Origin: a bacterium
GTDB lineage: Bacteria > Electryoneota > B3-LCP
DNA length: 64,000 bases
Direction of reading: 5' to 3'
Assembly (NCBI GenBank): GCA_026394195.1
Contig: JAPKYS010000021.1
Location: 1-64,000 of the forward strand
Shown here: positions 32,474 to 41,933 of the stretch, one piece after another
Layout of the letters: every line of letters begins with the position of its first letter
How positions within the stretch are numbered: position 1 is the first letter of the stretch
Notes under the pieces: generated by a model
Seen by the model: only the letters and a program-made list of their open reading frames with translations
Told to the model about the DNA's origin: nothing
Databases searched by the model: none
Position numbers and translations under genes: made by a program

Positions 32474-33895
32474 TCACCTAAACATCACCAGCGTCCTGAG
32501 CTGCGTCATCTTTTCGATGGCGTAGCGCACCCCTTCCCGCCCCAATCCCGAAGCCTTTTCCCCGCCGTAAGGGTAGTTATCCGCCCGGAACGTCGGCACG
32601 TCGTTGACGATCAACCCGCCGACCTCGATGCGCTGGAACGCCGCCATGATCTTGCGAATATCGTGAGTGAACAGCCCCGCCTGCAAGCCGTATTCGCTAC
32701 GCTCCACCGCCGCTATCGCTTCGTCGAAATCCCGGTATCGGTAGAGTACCGTCACCGGAGCGAACACTTCCTGGCACGATACCGGCTGATCTTCGGGGAC
32801 CTCCGACAGCACGGTCGGTTCGAAGAAATTGCTTCTGCGACCGCCTCCGCAGAGCAGCTTGCCGCCCGCTTCCACTGCCTGTTTGACCCACGCCTCGGTC
32901 TTGATGGCGGCGGCTTCGTCGATCATCGGACCCACCTGCGTTGCTTCATCCAGCGGGTTTCCCACCACCAGCGCCTTGACCTTTTCGACGTACTGTTCGG
33001 TGAAGCGGTCGGCGATGGCTTCATGCAGGTAGAGCCTTTGCAGCGAAATGCAGATCTGCCCGGCGAAGGCATAGCCTCCCACCATGCAGCGATTGACCGC
33101 GTAGTCAATATCGGTGTCCGGTTCGACGATAGCGGCAGCATTGCCTCCCAATTCCAGGCAGATGCGAGCCTTGCCGCAGCGGGATTTCATATCCCAACCC
33201 ACCGCCGGGCTGCCGGTGAAAGTTACCATCTTTACAGCCGGATGCGTCAACAGCGGTTCGGCGTGTTGCGGCGAACAGGGGACGACCGAAATCGCTTGCG
33301 GCGGCAGACCGGCTTCCAGCAGGATTTCCCCCAGCAATAACGCCGTGATGGGGGTGCTGGATGACGGCTTGAGCACCACGCTGTTTCCTGCTGCCAGCGC
33401 CGGAGCCACCTTGTGCGCCACCAGGTTCAGAGGGAAATTGAAGGGGCTGATCGCCGAAATGACCCCTAATGGAAACCTCGCCACCAACCCCCAGCGATTT
33501 CCAGCCATTTTATTGATGTCCAGCGGCAGGATCTCCCCGCCCAGACGCACCGCTTCCCCCGCCGCCAGCGAAAAAGTCGTGGCGGCGCGCTCGACTTCGC
33601 TCCGAGCCTCTTTGATCGGTTTTCCAGCTTCCAGAGCGATGGTTCGGGCCAGCTCTTCGGATCGGGTGCGGATGATCTGAGCGGTCTGGTTCAGAATGGT
33701 TTCCCGTTCCCAGGAGCGCAGGTTCCGGGTGGTCTTAAAACCCTTCGCCGCCGCTTCGATGGCCTGCACCACCTGAGCCCGATCCGCACGGTGCACCCTC
33801 GCGACCGTGCTGCCGTCAAATGGATTGATCACCGGCCTGGATTCGGCGCCGACAGTCCATTGCCCGGCTATCAGCAGTTGGTATTCGTTCTTCAT
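32474..33895 (-). CDS. NAD(P)-dependent aldehyde dehydrogenase
   Basis: This 473-residue protein has FNFPLNLVAHKVAPALAAGN (cofactor site), FTGSPAVGWDMKS, LELGGNAAAIV with the general-base Glu, and the catalytic Cys in FAGQICISLQRLYL. The closest subgroup by these motifs is the lactaldehyde/non-phosphorylating glyceraldehyde-3-phosphate or succinate-semialdehyde type, and the substrate cannot be settled. ATG 33895 is chosen. A longer frame to 34171 would add 92 residues unlike the family and overlap the divergent transporter gene. Confidence 0.9.
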   Translation of the reverse strand: MKNEYQLLIAGQWTVGAESRPVINPFDGSTVARVHRADRAQVVQAIEAAAKGFKTTRNLRSWERETILNQTAQIIRTRSEELARTIALEAGKPIKEARSEVERAATTFSLAAGEAVRLGGEILPLDINKMAGNRWGLVARFPLGVISAISPFNFPLNLVAHKVAPALAAGNSVVLKPSSSTPITALLLGEILLEAGLPPQAISVVPCSPQHAEPLLTHPAVKMVTFTGSPAVGWDMKSRCGKARICLELGGNAAAIVEPDTDIDYAVNRCMVGGYAFAGQICISLQRLYLHEAIADRFTEQYVEKVKALVVGNPLDEATQVGPMIDEAAAIKTEAWVKQAVEAGGKLLCGGGRRSNFFEPTVLSEVPEDQPVSCQEVFAPVTVLYRYRDFDEAIAAVERSEYGLQAGLFTHDIRKIMAAFQRIEVGGLIVNDVPTFRADNYPYGGEKASGLGREGVRYAIEKMTQLRTLVMFR

Positions 33896-34028
33896 GATGA
33901 TTCTGGTTTCGTTTGAGTTTAAGTAATAAATATCTTCTTGTCCCCTCAACGCAACAGTTTTTCTGCAATTTAGCGATGCGTTCGCCACCATCGTCAGTAA
34001 AAAAGATGATGCTACTCGCCTTGTTTTA

Positions 34029-34997
34029 ATGCGGAAGAGATCGTATATTATACCTGTAATAACTGAGTTGGACGCCCTGACTACTCTGCATAAAAATCCC
34101 AGCAACGCGCTGTTCACCCTGCTGATGCTCCTGGCCATGACCGCCTGGGGGGGCAGCTGGGTTTCCGCCAAACTGATCGCTCATTTGGAATCCCCCGAAG
34201 TGCTGATCTTCTGGCGCTTCCTCTTCACCTTCGTCTCCTTTCTGCCCGTGATGCTGATCCTGAAGAAATCGTTTAGATTGAGCCGCAGCGGTCTGTTGAA
34301 GGTAGTGCTGGGAGCCCTGCTGATAGTCGGCTACAACAAGTTCTTCTTCCTGGGATTGCAATTCGGTCTCGCCGGAGCCGGCGGCGTGCTGGTCACGACT
34401 CTGAACCCTGTACTGACGTTTCTATTCGCCTTGCTACTCTTCAAGAAAGCCATCTCCCGGAATCAGATCCTCGGATTGATCCTGGGATTTATCGGCGGAG
34501 CCATTCTGCTGGAAATCTGGAAGTTCAGCGCCGAACACCTGCTGCACAGCGGGAATGCCTATTTTCTGATAGCTTCGGTGTCCTGGGCGCTATTGACACT
34601 CACCAGCGAAAAATCCCGCAACGATCTGTCGCCGATCGTCTTCAGTTTCTATGTCTACGGAGTTTCTGCCTTGCTGGACCTGTTTCTGGCGATGCCGCAC
34701 GGAGGTGTCTTCAAGGTCTTCCAGCATGATGCTCTGTTCTGGTTGAATATCGTCTATCTATCGATCTTTGCCACCACCTTCGCTACCACGGTTTATTTTA
34801 TTGCTTCAGGTCGGTTGGGATCGCAGAAAGCCAGTTCATTCATATTTCTGGTACCGGTCAGCGCGGTGCTGCTGAGCTGGGGGATGCTGCATGAAACTCC
34901 CAAAATCCCCACCATCATCGGCGGGTTGATCGCCATTTCGGCAGTTTATCTGATTAACTTCGGCAAGAAAGCCGTGCAACCAAACAATGTGACTTAA
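34029..34997 (+). CDS. EamA-family DMT transporter
   Basis: This 322-residue inner-membrane protein has about ten hydrophobic helices arranged as two EamA repeats. The first starts ALFTLLMLLAMTAWGGSW and the second NAYFLIASVSWALLTLT. It is probably an exporter of small metabolites, with unknown substrate. A possible earlier Met would be needed if the unusual N-terminus (MRKRSYIIPVITELDAL) is not translated. It begins a run of five same-strand genes ending with the Nudix hydrolase. Confidence 0.85.
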   Translation: MRKRSYIIPVITELDALTTLHKNPSNALFTLLMLLAMTAWGGSWVSAKLIAHLESPEVLIFWRFLFTFVSFLPVMLILKKSFRLSRSGLLKVVLGALLIVGYNKFFFLGLQFGLAGAGGVLVTTLNPVLTFLFALLLFKKAISRNQILGLILGFIGGAILLEIWKFSAEHLLHSGNAYFLIASVSWALLTLTSEKSRNDLSPIVFSFYVYGVSALLDLFLAMPHGGVFKVFQHDALFWLNIVYLSIFATTFATTVYFIASGRLGSQKASSFIFLVPVSAVLLSWGMLHETPKIPTIIGGLIAISAVYLINFGKKAVQPNNVT

Positions 34998-35018
34998 TTT
35001 TAGGATATTGGAGTCGCG

Positions 35019-35375
35019 ATGCCATCAAAGAAGATGGATGACTTTAAAAAAGAGCGCGAGCGCTTAAACGAGGTGGTACTTAAGTATTCCGGATTAGAGA
35101 TCAAGCGTTTCTACAGCCTCGATTCTCAGGTTTACCGGAATGGCGCCTTGCCTGCCGCCACGAAAGAGCTCTTGGGATTGGTCGCATCGCTGGTGCTGCG
35201 CTGCGACGACTGTATCACCTATCACGTCGGCCAGTGTTTTGACGCCGGAGTTTCCGACGAACAATTCCAGGAAACCATGGCGATCGGGCTGGTGGTAGGC
35301 GGATCGATCACCATCCCGCATCTGCGCCGAGCCTTCGACGCCTGGTACGAGTTGAAACCAAATCGGAGCGCTTAA
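35019..35375 (+). CDS. Carboxymuconolactone-decarboxylase/AhpD-like protein
   Basis: This 118-residue protein has the AhpD core LVASLVLRCDDCITYHVGQCFDAGV: a CxxC pair with the downstream His of the redox relay. A second helix carries MAIGLVVGGSITIPHL. Family members act as thiol peroxidase partners or as gamma-carboxymuconolactone decarboxylases, and the intact CxxC favours a thiol-redox role. It follows the transporter by 21 bases and is 10 bases before the DUF2179 gene. Confidence 0.85.
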   Translation: MPSKKMDDFKKERERLNEVVLKYSGLEIKRFYSLDSQVYRNGALPAATKELLGLVASLVLRCDDCITYHVGQCFDAGVSDEQFQETMAIGLVVGGSITIPHLRRAFDAWYELKPNRSA

Positions 35376-35385
35376 ATCCCAAGTT

Positions 35386-35979
35386 ATGGACTTCTTCCAA
35401 TCTGACCTGTTTTCCTGGGTCATATTACCCATCTTGATTTTCCTGACACGCATTGTCGACGTCAGCCTCGATACGCTGCGGGTGATCTTCATCGCACGGG
35501 GCGTCAGATATCTTGCTCCCATCATCGGCTTCTTCGAAGTGCTGGTCTGGTTGATGGCCATCAGCCAGATCATGAGACACCTGACCAACCCATTTTGCTA
35601 TCTCGGCTACGCCGCAGGGTTTGCCACAGGGAATTACGTCGGGATGGTCATCGAAGCCCGTCTGGCTTTAGGCAAGGTGATTCTGCGGGTTATCACTAAA
35701 TTGAATACCGCGGGAATGGTTGAAGCTCTGTCGGCAAAAAACTACGGTTTGACCATGATTGATGGCGAAGGTCCTTCGGGTAGCGTGAAGATTATCTTCA
35801 TGTTGGTCCCCCGGCAGGAGTTGACTCAGGCGATTGCCATCGTGAAGCAGTACACTCCCAACGCCTTCTATTCGGTCGAAGACGTGCGTTTTGCCAGCGA
35901 AGGAATCTTTCCTTTGAAAAAAAACGGAAGTCGTGGGGTGATACCTTTTTTCCTGCGCCGATTCAGGTCAGAAAAATGA
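35386..35979 (+). CDS. DUF2179/UPF0316 membrane protein
   Basis: This 197-residue protein has three membrane segments (LPILIFLTRIVDVSLDTL, APIIGFFEVLVWLMAIS, FCYLGYAAGFATGNYVG). A cytoplasmic DUF2179 domain follows (VKIIFMLVPRQELTQAIAIV, NAFYSVEDVRFA). The start MDFFQSDLFSW matches the family. The molecular role is unknown, though DUF2179 domains elsewhere are suspected ligand-binding. Its stop overlaps the start of the methyltransferase gene by 4 bases. Confidence 0.85.
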   Translation: MDFFQSDLFSWVILPILIFLTRIVDVSLDTLRVIFIARGVRYLAPIIGFFEVLVWLMAISQIMRHLTNPFCYLGYAAGFATGNYVGMVIEARLALGKVILRVITKLNTAGMVEALSAKNYGLTMIDGEGPSGSVKIIFMLVPRQELTQAIAIVKQYTPNAFYSVEDVRFASEGIFPLKKNGSRGVIPFFLRRFRSEK

Positions 35980-36719
35980 CGACAGAATCCCCCCATTCAG
36001 CACGCTACCAGCAGATTCTGAAAAAAGAAGAGCGCAGGAAACGACTGTTATGGAGTTGGTTTCCCGGCTACCATTTCAGCAACGAAATATTCGAACACGA
36101 TATCCGCAACCGGCTGGAGCCGGGTGTCCTCTGGATCGATCTGGGTTGCGGCAGGAACGACCTGGTGGAGGAGATGTCGGATTGCAGAGCTAAAGCCATC
36201 GGTTTGGATACCTGGATCCACCCGCGGCTCAACCCCGACTCCCGCCATCGATTCGTTCGTGCGGGGATTAATAATCTCCCGATTAAGCCAAATTCCGTCG
36301 ACCTCTTCAGCGCCAATGACGTCTTCGAACATTTGGAGAATCCTCTTGCTGCATTGCAACAGGCTTATAAAGCTCTCAAACCCGGAGGTTTCCTGATTAC
36401 CCGCACTCCGAACAAAATGAGTCCACTGTTTATTGTTGCTCGAATGATTCCCGATGGTCACAAAAAAAGTATAATGAAATCACTCTTTGGTGTATCGCCT
36501 GAAGACGTATTCCCAACTTATTACCGCGCCAACCGAGCAGGCGTTATAAAAAGATTATTATCCTCTGCCGGTTTCTCCAGGATAAACGTGCACGTTGTCG
36601 AAGACGTCCACACTGCATTTGGATTGCTATTTTTTCTGTCAATACTCTATTACCTGCTGGTCAGATTACCTTTTTGCTCGTTTTTACGTACTAATCTGGT
36701 CGTTGTTGCGGAAAAGTGA
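35976..36719 (+). CDS. Class I SAM-dependent methyltransferase
   Basis: This 247-residue protein has motif I WIDLGCGRNDLVEEM, followed by NDVFEHLENPLAALQQAYKA and LKPGGFLITRTPNKM, the Methyltransf_11 pattern. A hydrophobic C-terminus (FGLLFFLSILYYLLVRLPF) suggests membrane association, so a lipid or glycolipid substrate is possible. It overlaps the DUF2179 gene by ATGA, implying coupled translation. Confidence 0.82.
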   Translation: MTTESPHSARYQQILKKEERRKRLLWSWFPGYHFSNEIFEHDIRNRLEPGVLWIDLGCGRNDLVEEMSDCRAKAIGLDTWIHPRLNPDSRHRFVRAGINNLPIKPNSVDLFSANDVFEHLENPLAALQQAYKALKPGGFLITRTPNKMSPLFIVARMIPDGHKKSIMKSLFGVSPEDVFPTYYRANRAGVIKRLLSSAGFSRINVHVVEDVHTAFGLLFFLSILYYLLVRLPFCSFLRTNLVVVAEK

Positions 36720-36744
36720 ACCACCGCAATCTACACGAATCCAT

Positions 36745-37290
36745 ATGCCGACAGAACCCTCGCACTTCTCAGATTATCGTGAAAGCCGCTTCCAGTTCTG
36801 TCCGGAGTGCGGTGGCGATCTGGTGCGCGAACAGATATCCGGACGGCTGCGTCTGCGTTGCCGCAAGTGCGGCGAGGTCCATTACGAAAATCCCTTTCCC
36901 GCGGTGGCGTTGGTGTGCCGCAACGAGCGCGGGGAGTTGTTGCTCACCCGCCGCGCAGAACCCCCCAGTGTGGGAGAATGGTGTCTGCCCGGCGGTTTTA
37001 TCGAAGTAGGGGAGACCGTTCAGGAAGCGGCTCTGCGAGAATTCAAGGAGGAAACCGGTCTGGATGGCAGACTGTTAGGCGTAATCGACGTGGCTTCCCG
37101 GGTCAACGGGTATTGGGGAGACGTGGTATTGATCGGCTTTGAAACAGAAGTAATTGGTGGTGTTTTAACCGCAGGCGATGATGCCTCGGAAGTGCGCTTT
37201 TTCTCCTCGGACGACCTGCCCGAAATTGCATTCGATACACATCGGAAAATGATCGAGGTCATCCGTCAGAAAGAACAAGGGCGCAGCTGA
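36745..37290 (+). CDS. Nudix hydrolase with N-terminal zinc ribbon
   Basis: This 181-residue protein has a zinc ribbon (CPECGG ... CRKCGE) and the Nudix box GFIEVGETVQEAALREFKEE followed by TGL. The ribbon-plus-Nudix layout resembles NADH pyrophosphatase-like and ADP-ribose hydrolases. It hydrolyses a nucleoside diphosphate linked to X. ATG 36745 is preferred. The frame is open to 36595, but that would overlap the methyltransferase gene. An inverted repeat ACAAGGGCGC/GCGCCCTTGT (37275-37301) spans the stop codon and may end the transcript. Confidence 0.88.
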   Translation: MPTEPSHFSDYRESRFQFCPECGGDLVREQISGRLRLRCRKCGEVHYENPFPAVALVCRNERGELLLTRRAEPPSVGEWCLPGGFIEVGETVQEAALREFKEETGLDGRLLGVIDVASRVNGYWGDVVLIGFETEVIGGVLTAGDDASEVRFFSSDDLPEIAFDTHRKMIEVIRQKEQGRS

Positions 37291-37430
37291 AGCGCCCTTG
37301 TCCGTAGAATTTCCTGAATTCCCTTCTTATTTCATGAGCACAAGAAACTCTCTATTTATTATGCTCTCCTCTTCCTGAGTTTAGTTAGAGTTCCGAGTTC
37401 TAAACGTAAGGTATTTACTCAATTACGATG

Positions 37431-40400
37431 CTATTTTAAGTAGATCATCTTCCCAGAAGCAGTAAACTCACCAGCCTGAAGCCGGTAGATGTAGACGCCG
37501 GATGGTAAGCCAGCTCCGTTGTAGGTGACCTGGTGGTTACCGGCTTCCCGCCAGCCGTTGACGATTGTTGTCACCAACCTGCCTGCGATATCATAGACCG
37601 ACAAGTTCACTCGCGAGGCTGTTGGAAGACCGAAACTGATGGTCGTCTCTGGGTTGAAGGGGTTCGGGTAATTCTGCGACAGTGAGTATTCCGTCGGGAT
37701 CTCAACCTGAACCACCGGGATGAATTCATCGAAGAGATCCAATCCGGTATTGGCGAAGTCCAGCACCCAGGGACCGCCATCATCTACCGCCAGCTTTTCA
37801 AAGGTAAAATTACTGAACGACCAGATGGTATTGGGGTAATCGCCTACCCTGCCTTCATAAATGTAGGTTCCGGTTGCCAGGCCACTGGAGATAAATTGCG
37901 TCCTAAGACGAGTGGGATTGGCGCCAGAACCCAGCGTCCGGTTAGCCATCAGGTACGGTCCCGTCCAGTTGCCGTTGGGCAGCAACTTCATCATAATCCA
38001 GATATCCATATTCACCGGCGTCGTCCCGGTATTGTGGACATTGATATCGTATTGGAAACTGCCGCCGTTGGCAGGTATCTGGATGGGCGGATTGATCGGC
38101 GTCAGAGTGACGCTGACTTGAGGTGTTTGATCAAAGTAGAAGGCTCCGATATCGGTGGTTGTCAAGTCCGGGTCCAGTGGTGAGGTTCGATTGCCGGCGT
38201 CTATGCAGGGTGAATTAGCCAGAAGATGGTAGTCCCCAGCAGATGTGTCGGCGAATTGCGGGTTAAGGATGATGTTGAGATACGTGTCACTTGAATCGCG
38301 GTTAGCGTTAACCCGGCTTAGGATGCCGGTTCCCGCTGGGAATGTTCCCACGAAGTCGCCGTCCTCGTTGTTGTAAAAATCACTGTAGTTGATGGAGCTG
38401 TTTTGGGTTATGCCCCAGTGAACGCCGCCATTGCCGAAATTCCCGGCTACTATACTATTCAAGATAATCATATTCGACTGTCCGGTGGCGCGGATACCGC
38501 CGCCCATCATCGTTCCGGTGTTTTTTATGATTGTGCTATTGGTAATGTCTACCTGCGCAAATTCTTCAGTGAATATCCCGCCGCCCCAGTCGGCGTAATT
38601 GCTGTCGATCAGGCAGTGATCCAGGATGGAATGGGAGTACCAGAAAAAGGCGAATCCTCCGCCTGTCATAGCTGAATTGTGGCTGATGCGGCAATTGCTG
38701 AAGACGGTGTTACTGCGGTCGCTGTAAACCGCGCCGCCTTCGTGATCTACTTCCCCCCCCCAACTGTAGCCATGCTCGAGAATGCAGTAGGCGAAATGGC
38801 AAGTATCATTTGCGGTGGAAAAGCGCAGCCCGTGCCAGTTGCTGTCGGGATTTACGGTGGAGAATCGGATCGAATCAGATTCCGTACCGAGAGCATTCAA
38901 GGCGCCGTTGATATTGAACTTGTAATGCCCCATGAACAACACTTCCACACCCGGTTGGATGGTCAACGTCTGACCATTGGCGACGTAGACGTCACCGCTG
39001 ATGTAATAGGGGCTGTTGTCAACCGTCCAGACGCCCGATACCGGTCCAGAGTAAGTTGGCAGAGTGTAGGTTAAGGAAGCTTGTGTTGTGTTCCCTTCGA
39101 AGCCCAGATTGATGCGGTCGCCATTGGGTTCAGGTTCGCTGGCGTAAGCTGAAGCGGGATCTCCGGCATCAATACAGGGGCTGGTATGGGAATCAGCCAG
39201 CCACTGACCGTTGTGGTAACTCCCCTGCTGGGATTGCAGATGGAAGTCGCCTGCTGCCGGGTTGACGAAGAGGGGATCAATGTTTATTGAGCCAGCTCCG
39301 GGAGTAACACCGTAATATAGCCCCGAATTGCAAGCCCATACGTCATTATAGGCCAGATACAACGAATCCAAATTAGCAGCAAAGATCCCATAGCCACCGC
39401 AGTTGCTCACGATGTTGTTATATACAAACGCAATTTGGTGTGCTGTGCTTCCACTGTCGATGACGGTGATGCCGTTTCCGGCAGCCGCATACACCGTGTT
39501 ATTGATTACGGAAATTGAATTACCACCTTGCCATGTGGTGGAGATCAAACGGATCCCATCACCGGGACTGTTTAGAATTTGATTATTTACGACCTGAGCT
39601 CCGATTTCTGTGAAGTCAGTTCTGACGTGGATTTTACCATTTGTAATGGTATTGTTGCGGACGTTCAAAGCACCATCCATAGGTGAAATATAGCCGGTCA
39701 GACTACCGGAGATTGAATTATTCAGCAAGTTTAAACCCATGCAGGATTGAAGTTCGATATTGCCGATGATCGTGTTGCCGTTGACGTCGTTATAGATCCT
39801 ATCACCGATGTAAAGGATTCCATACACCTGGCTGTTATCGAGGTATAAATGACCGCTTTCATCGATGTTATGGATGGAGATCCCATTGTATATCGTACAG
39901 TTGTTGATGTAAAGGTTGTCACCACCTAAAACCTGTCCCTGAATTTGACAATTGGTCAGATAGGCAGTGGCGTGGTACTCGAAGTACACATTTTCCCCTA
40001 TCGAGCTGGCGCTGACATTGAAGGTCGCGGCATAGTCATAGAGCCAGAGATCTTCAGCTATCGAGCAGGAATCTACGGTAAAGCTGGAGCCGGAACCCAT
40101 GTCAAAGTCCAGAATTCCGTTGATAATACAACTTCGCATAACCAACCAGCGTCCCCCAGTGAAAGTCTGGTCATTGGTGAAAAGGCATCTGTTGAAAGTT
40201 GGTAAGTAAGGTTCGCCGCTGATGGGCATGGAGAACCTACAGTCGTTGAAGTTGAAGGAATTATTGTCGTATCCCCAGACGGTAGATCCGTAATCGAACG
40301 TGCAGAAGGTCAGGTCCGCACGACCGCCGTTGATAATCCTCAAGCTCCCCCAACTGCCAGGTTGAGGATTTGAGGTGAACGATATAGAATCACCCATCCC

Positions 40401-40652
40401 AGGTCCAGTCGTGCCATCCGCTCGAAGGTGACCGTAGACGACTAAATTCACGCTTTGTTCGAAGCGAATTTCAACTCCCGGCAGGATAATCAGACTATCC
40501 GCCGCTTGTATCGTTATATCTCCCTGAACGATATAAGGTGAACCCGTGGAAGTCCAGGTCCCGAGCACGTTTCCACCGGGCACGATGGTCTCCGCGGCCG
40601 CACTTCCCAGCAACAGGGATACGCAGCAAAGCAAGCTGTAAATTCGTAACAT
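37431..40652 (-). CDS. Secreted parallel beta-helix protein with T9SS sorting domain
   Basis: This 1073-residue precursor has a signal peptide (MLRIYSLLCCVSLLLGSAAA). Two beta-helix modules start with similar caps (GTWTSTGSPYIVQGDITI and GVWTVDNSPYYISGDVYV, each followed by L-I-PGVE). Many short strand repeats of right-handed pectate-lyase-like coils follow (AGNGITVIDSG, NCGGYGIFAANLDSLYL). The last 75 residues contain LSQNYPNPFNPETTISFGLP and VYDIAGRLV ... GVYIYRLQAG, the type A sorting signal for T9SS surface attachment. ATG 40652 has GGAGGAGA upstream. A MITE-like element begins 18 bases upstream of this start, in the promoter region. Confidence 0.88.
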   Translation of the reverse strand: MLRIYSLLCCVSLLLGSAAAETIVPGGNVLGTWTSTGSPYIVQGDITIQAADSLIILPGVEIRFEQSVNLVVYGHLRADGTTGPGMGDSISFTSNPQPGSWGSLRIINGGRADLTFCTFDYGSTVWGYDNNSFNFNDCRFSMPISGEPYLPTFNRCLFTNDQTFTGGRWLVMRSCIINGILDFDMGSGSSFTVDSCSIAEDLWLYDYAATFNVSASSIGENVYFEYHATAYLTNCQIQGQVLGGDNLYINNCTIYNGISIHNIDESGHLYLDNSQVYGILYIGDRIYNDVNGNTIIGNIELQSCMGLNLLNNSISGSLTGYISPMDGALNVRNNTITNGKIHVRTDFTEIGAQVVNNQILNSPGDGIRLISTTWQGGNSISVINNTVYAAAGNGITVIDSGSTAHQIAFVYNNIVSNCGGYGIFAANLDSLYLAYNDVWACNSGLYYGVTPGAGSINIDPLFVNPAAGDFHLQSQQGSYHNGQWLADSHTSPCIDAGDPASAYASEPEPNGDRINLGFEGNTTQASLTYTLPTYSGPVSGVWTVDNSPYYISGDVYVANGQTLTIQPGVEVLFMGHYKFNINGALNALGTESDSIRFSTVNPDSNWHGLRFSTANDTCHFAYCILEHGYSWGGEVDHEGGAVYSDRSNTVFSNCRISHNSAMTGGGFAFFWYSHSILDHCLIDSNYADWGGGIFTEEFAQVDITNSTIIKNTGTMMGGGIRATGQSNMIILNSIVAGNFGNGGVHWGITQNSSINYSDFYNNEDGDFVGTFPAGTGILSRVNANRDSSDTYLNIILNPQFADTSAGDYHLLANSPCIDAGNRTSPLDPDLTTTDIGAFYFDQTPQVSVTLTPINPPIQIPANGGSFQYDINVHNTGTTPVNMDIWIMMKLLPNGNWTGPYLMANRTLGSGANPTRLRTQFISSGLATGTYIYEGRVGDYPNTIWSFSNFTFEKLAVDDGGPWVLDFANTGLDLFDEFIPVVQVEIPTEYSLSQNYPNPFNPETTISFGLPTASRVNLSVYDIAGRLVTTIVNGWREAGNHQVTYNGAGLPSGVYIYRLQAGEFTASGKMIYLK

Positions 40653-40670
40653 TTTTTCTCCTCCTCGTAT

Positions 40671-40810
40671 TATTAACCCGACCACTTAATAGTGGACAGT
40701 GTTCGCCCGCTATTCCGAATTGTTCGGAAGCGGCTGTCCGATTCCCGACGCGCTTCGCTTGCGGGAATGACAGCTTATAGTTTGTCCAGTGTTTTCCGGT
40801 CGGATTAATA
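40671..40810 (-). mobile_element. MITE-like element, copy B (inverted relative to copy A)
   Basis: Reverse complement of 14572-14712 except for one indel and one substitution. Ends are TATTAACCCGACC and GGTCGGATTAATA. It lies just upstream of the T9SS cargo gene, whose promoter it must contain, displace or precede. The rest of the 439-base gap to 41091 shows a GCAGG..CCTGC hairpin near 40874-40890 and no gene. Confidence 0.75.
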
Positions 40811-41091
40811 CACCATCAAAGTCCTTCATCCAATGAAAAGGGACTTTTATGATGCCTTCGACTTGCAGGTCCTGAGCCTGCCCGTCAAGGCGACCCGCTC
40901 ACAGATCGAGGTCTTTCCATTGATGACAGTTCACAGAATGCCGGAGAAGCAACTTCAGTAATCATTATAATACTTATTTTATGAAAAATCAAGCAAAATT
41001 TTAAGTATTATTCTTTTGTCATTAGTTAAATTAGAATCTAACAAGACCTGATAGGAAAAGGGGCACCTCTGCATGAGCCGCCCCTCTAAAT

Positions 41092-41478
41092 TCATAATGC
41101 TGCATCCACTATTTTCTGCAGCGCTGCGCAAATAATCGGACTGACCTCCGAGTAATTCAAACCCGGGATGTAGTGTTCCATCGGGGCTGTGAGTTGAGCG
41201 GATACCACAGTCTGCCCCGCCTCCGAAAAGACGGCGATCCGGCAGGGAAGAAAGAGCAGGATCAGCGGATCGATGGTAATCAGTTGGTGTGCGATCTGCG
41301 GTTGGCAAACTTCCACAATGTATGCGGGGAAAAGCTCGAAGCCCTTTTTCTTGAGCGCTTCGGTTACATTGTGAACATGTAAGACTCCGAACCCCTCACG
41401 AATCGTTGCATCCTGAACCAGATTGAGCGCCTCTTCCACCGATTTCCTGGAGGTTCTGGTGTAATGGAAGTCCTTCAT
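41092..41478 (-). CDS. DUF302-domain protein
   Basis: This 128-residue protein starts MKDFHYTRTSRKSVEEALNL and contains the DUF302 core GFGVLHVHNVTEALKKKG, ELFPAYIVEVCQPQIAHQLI and LLFLPCRIAVFSEAG. The family is found with sulfur and redox proteins, and its activity is unknown. GTG 41484 is possible, but ATG 41478 has GAGGTG upstream. It is the last gene of a six-gene minus-strand set with a thioredoxin and a CoA-binding protein. Confidence 0.85.
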   Translation of the reverse strand: MKDFHYTRTSRKSVEEALNLVQDATIREGFGVLHVHNVTEALKKKGFELFPAYIVEVCQPQIAHQLITIDPLILLFLPCRIAVFSEAGQTVVSAQLTAPMEHYIPGLNYSEVSPIICAALQKIVDAAL

Positions 41479-41493
41479 AATCACCTCATTCCA

Positions 41494-41925
41494 TTATCTC
41501 CGACGAGATATTTCCTTCGCCATGCAGTGATCCATGACCACTTTGATTCCAGCTTCAATTGCTCGTTCGGCAGCGTTTTGATTTACCACACCTTCTTGCA
41601 GCCAGAGGTAGGGGATCCTGAGCTTGATGACCTCATCAATCAGCGGATCCAGCGCATCAGAATTGCGAAAAACGTCGACCACATCGATTGTTTCCGGAAC
41701 TTCGGAAAGCGATGGGTAACACTCCGTTCCCAGAACGTCCTGGATCTTGGGATTGACGCCGATGACACGGTAACCGCTCTCGATCAGAAAGCGCGCCACT
41801 CCGAAGCTGGGTCTCGTGGGATTATCGGAGATTCCTACCACTGCAACGGTTCGAGCCTCTTCGAGAATCTCACGGATGATGCGAGGGTTCGACCAGGGCG
41901 CTTTCTTTTCTTGTTCGCTGGACAT
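41494..41925 (-). CDS. CoA-binding (YccU-like) protein
   Basis: This 143-residue Rossmann protein contains TVAVVGISDNPTRPSFGVARFL, IGVNPKIQDVLG and LWLQEGVVNQNAAERA followed by GIKVVMDHCM. This is the CoA_binding_2 family, related to the CoA-binding part of succinyl-CoA synthetase alpha. The role is probably ligand binding, and the reaction is unknown. It lies 8 bases after the thioredoxin gene and 15 before the DUF302 gene. Confidence 0.88.
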   Translation of the reverse strand: MSSEQEKKAPWSNPRIIREILEEARTVAVVGISDNPTRPSFGVARFLIESGYRVIGVNPKIQDVLGTECYPSLSEVPETIDVVDVFRNSDALDPLIDEVIKLRIPYLWLQEGVVNQNAAERAIEAGIKVVMDHCMAKEISRRR

Positions 41926-41933
41926 GGTTTCTC

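Noticed and set aside
32465..33340. A 291-codon plus-strand frame opposite the aldehyde dehydrogenase
   Set aside because: Shadow of a gene with intact catalytic Glu and Cys. The frame has no domain similarity.
33896..34171. N-terminal extension of the aldehyde dehydrogenase to 34171
   Set aside because: The extra 92 residues have no family match and would overlap the start of the divergent EamA gene. ATG 33895 gives the standard length.
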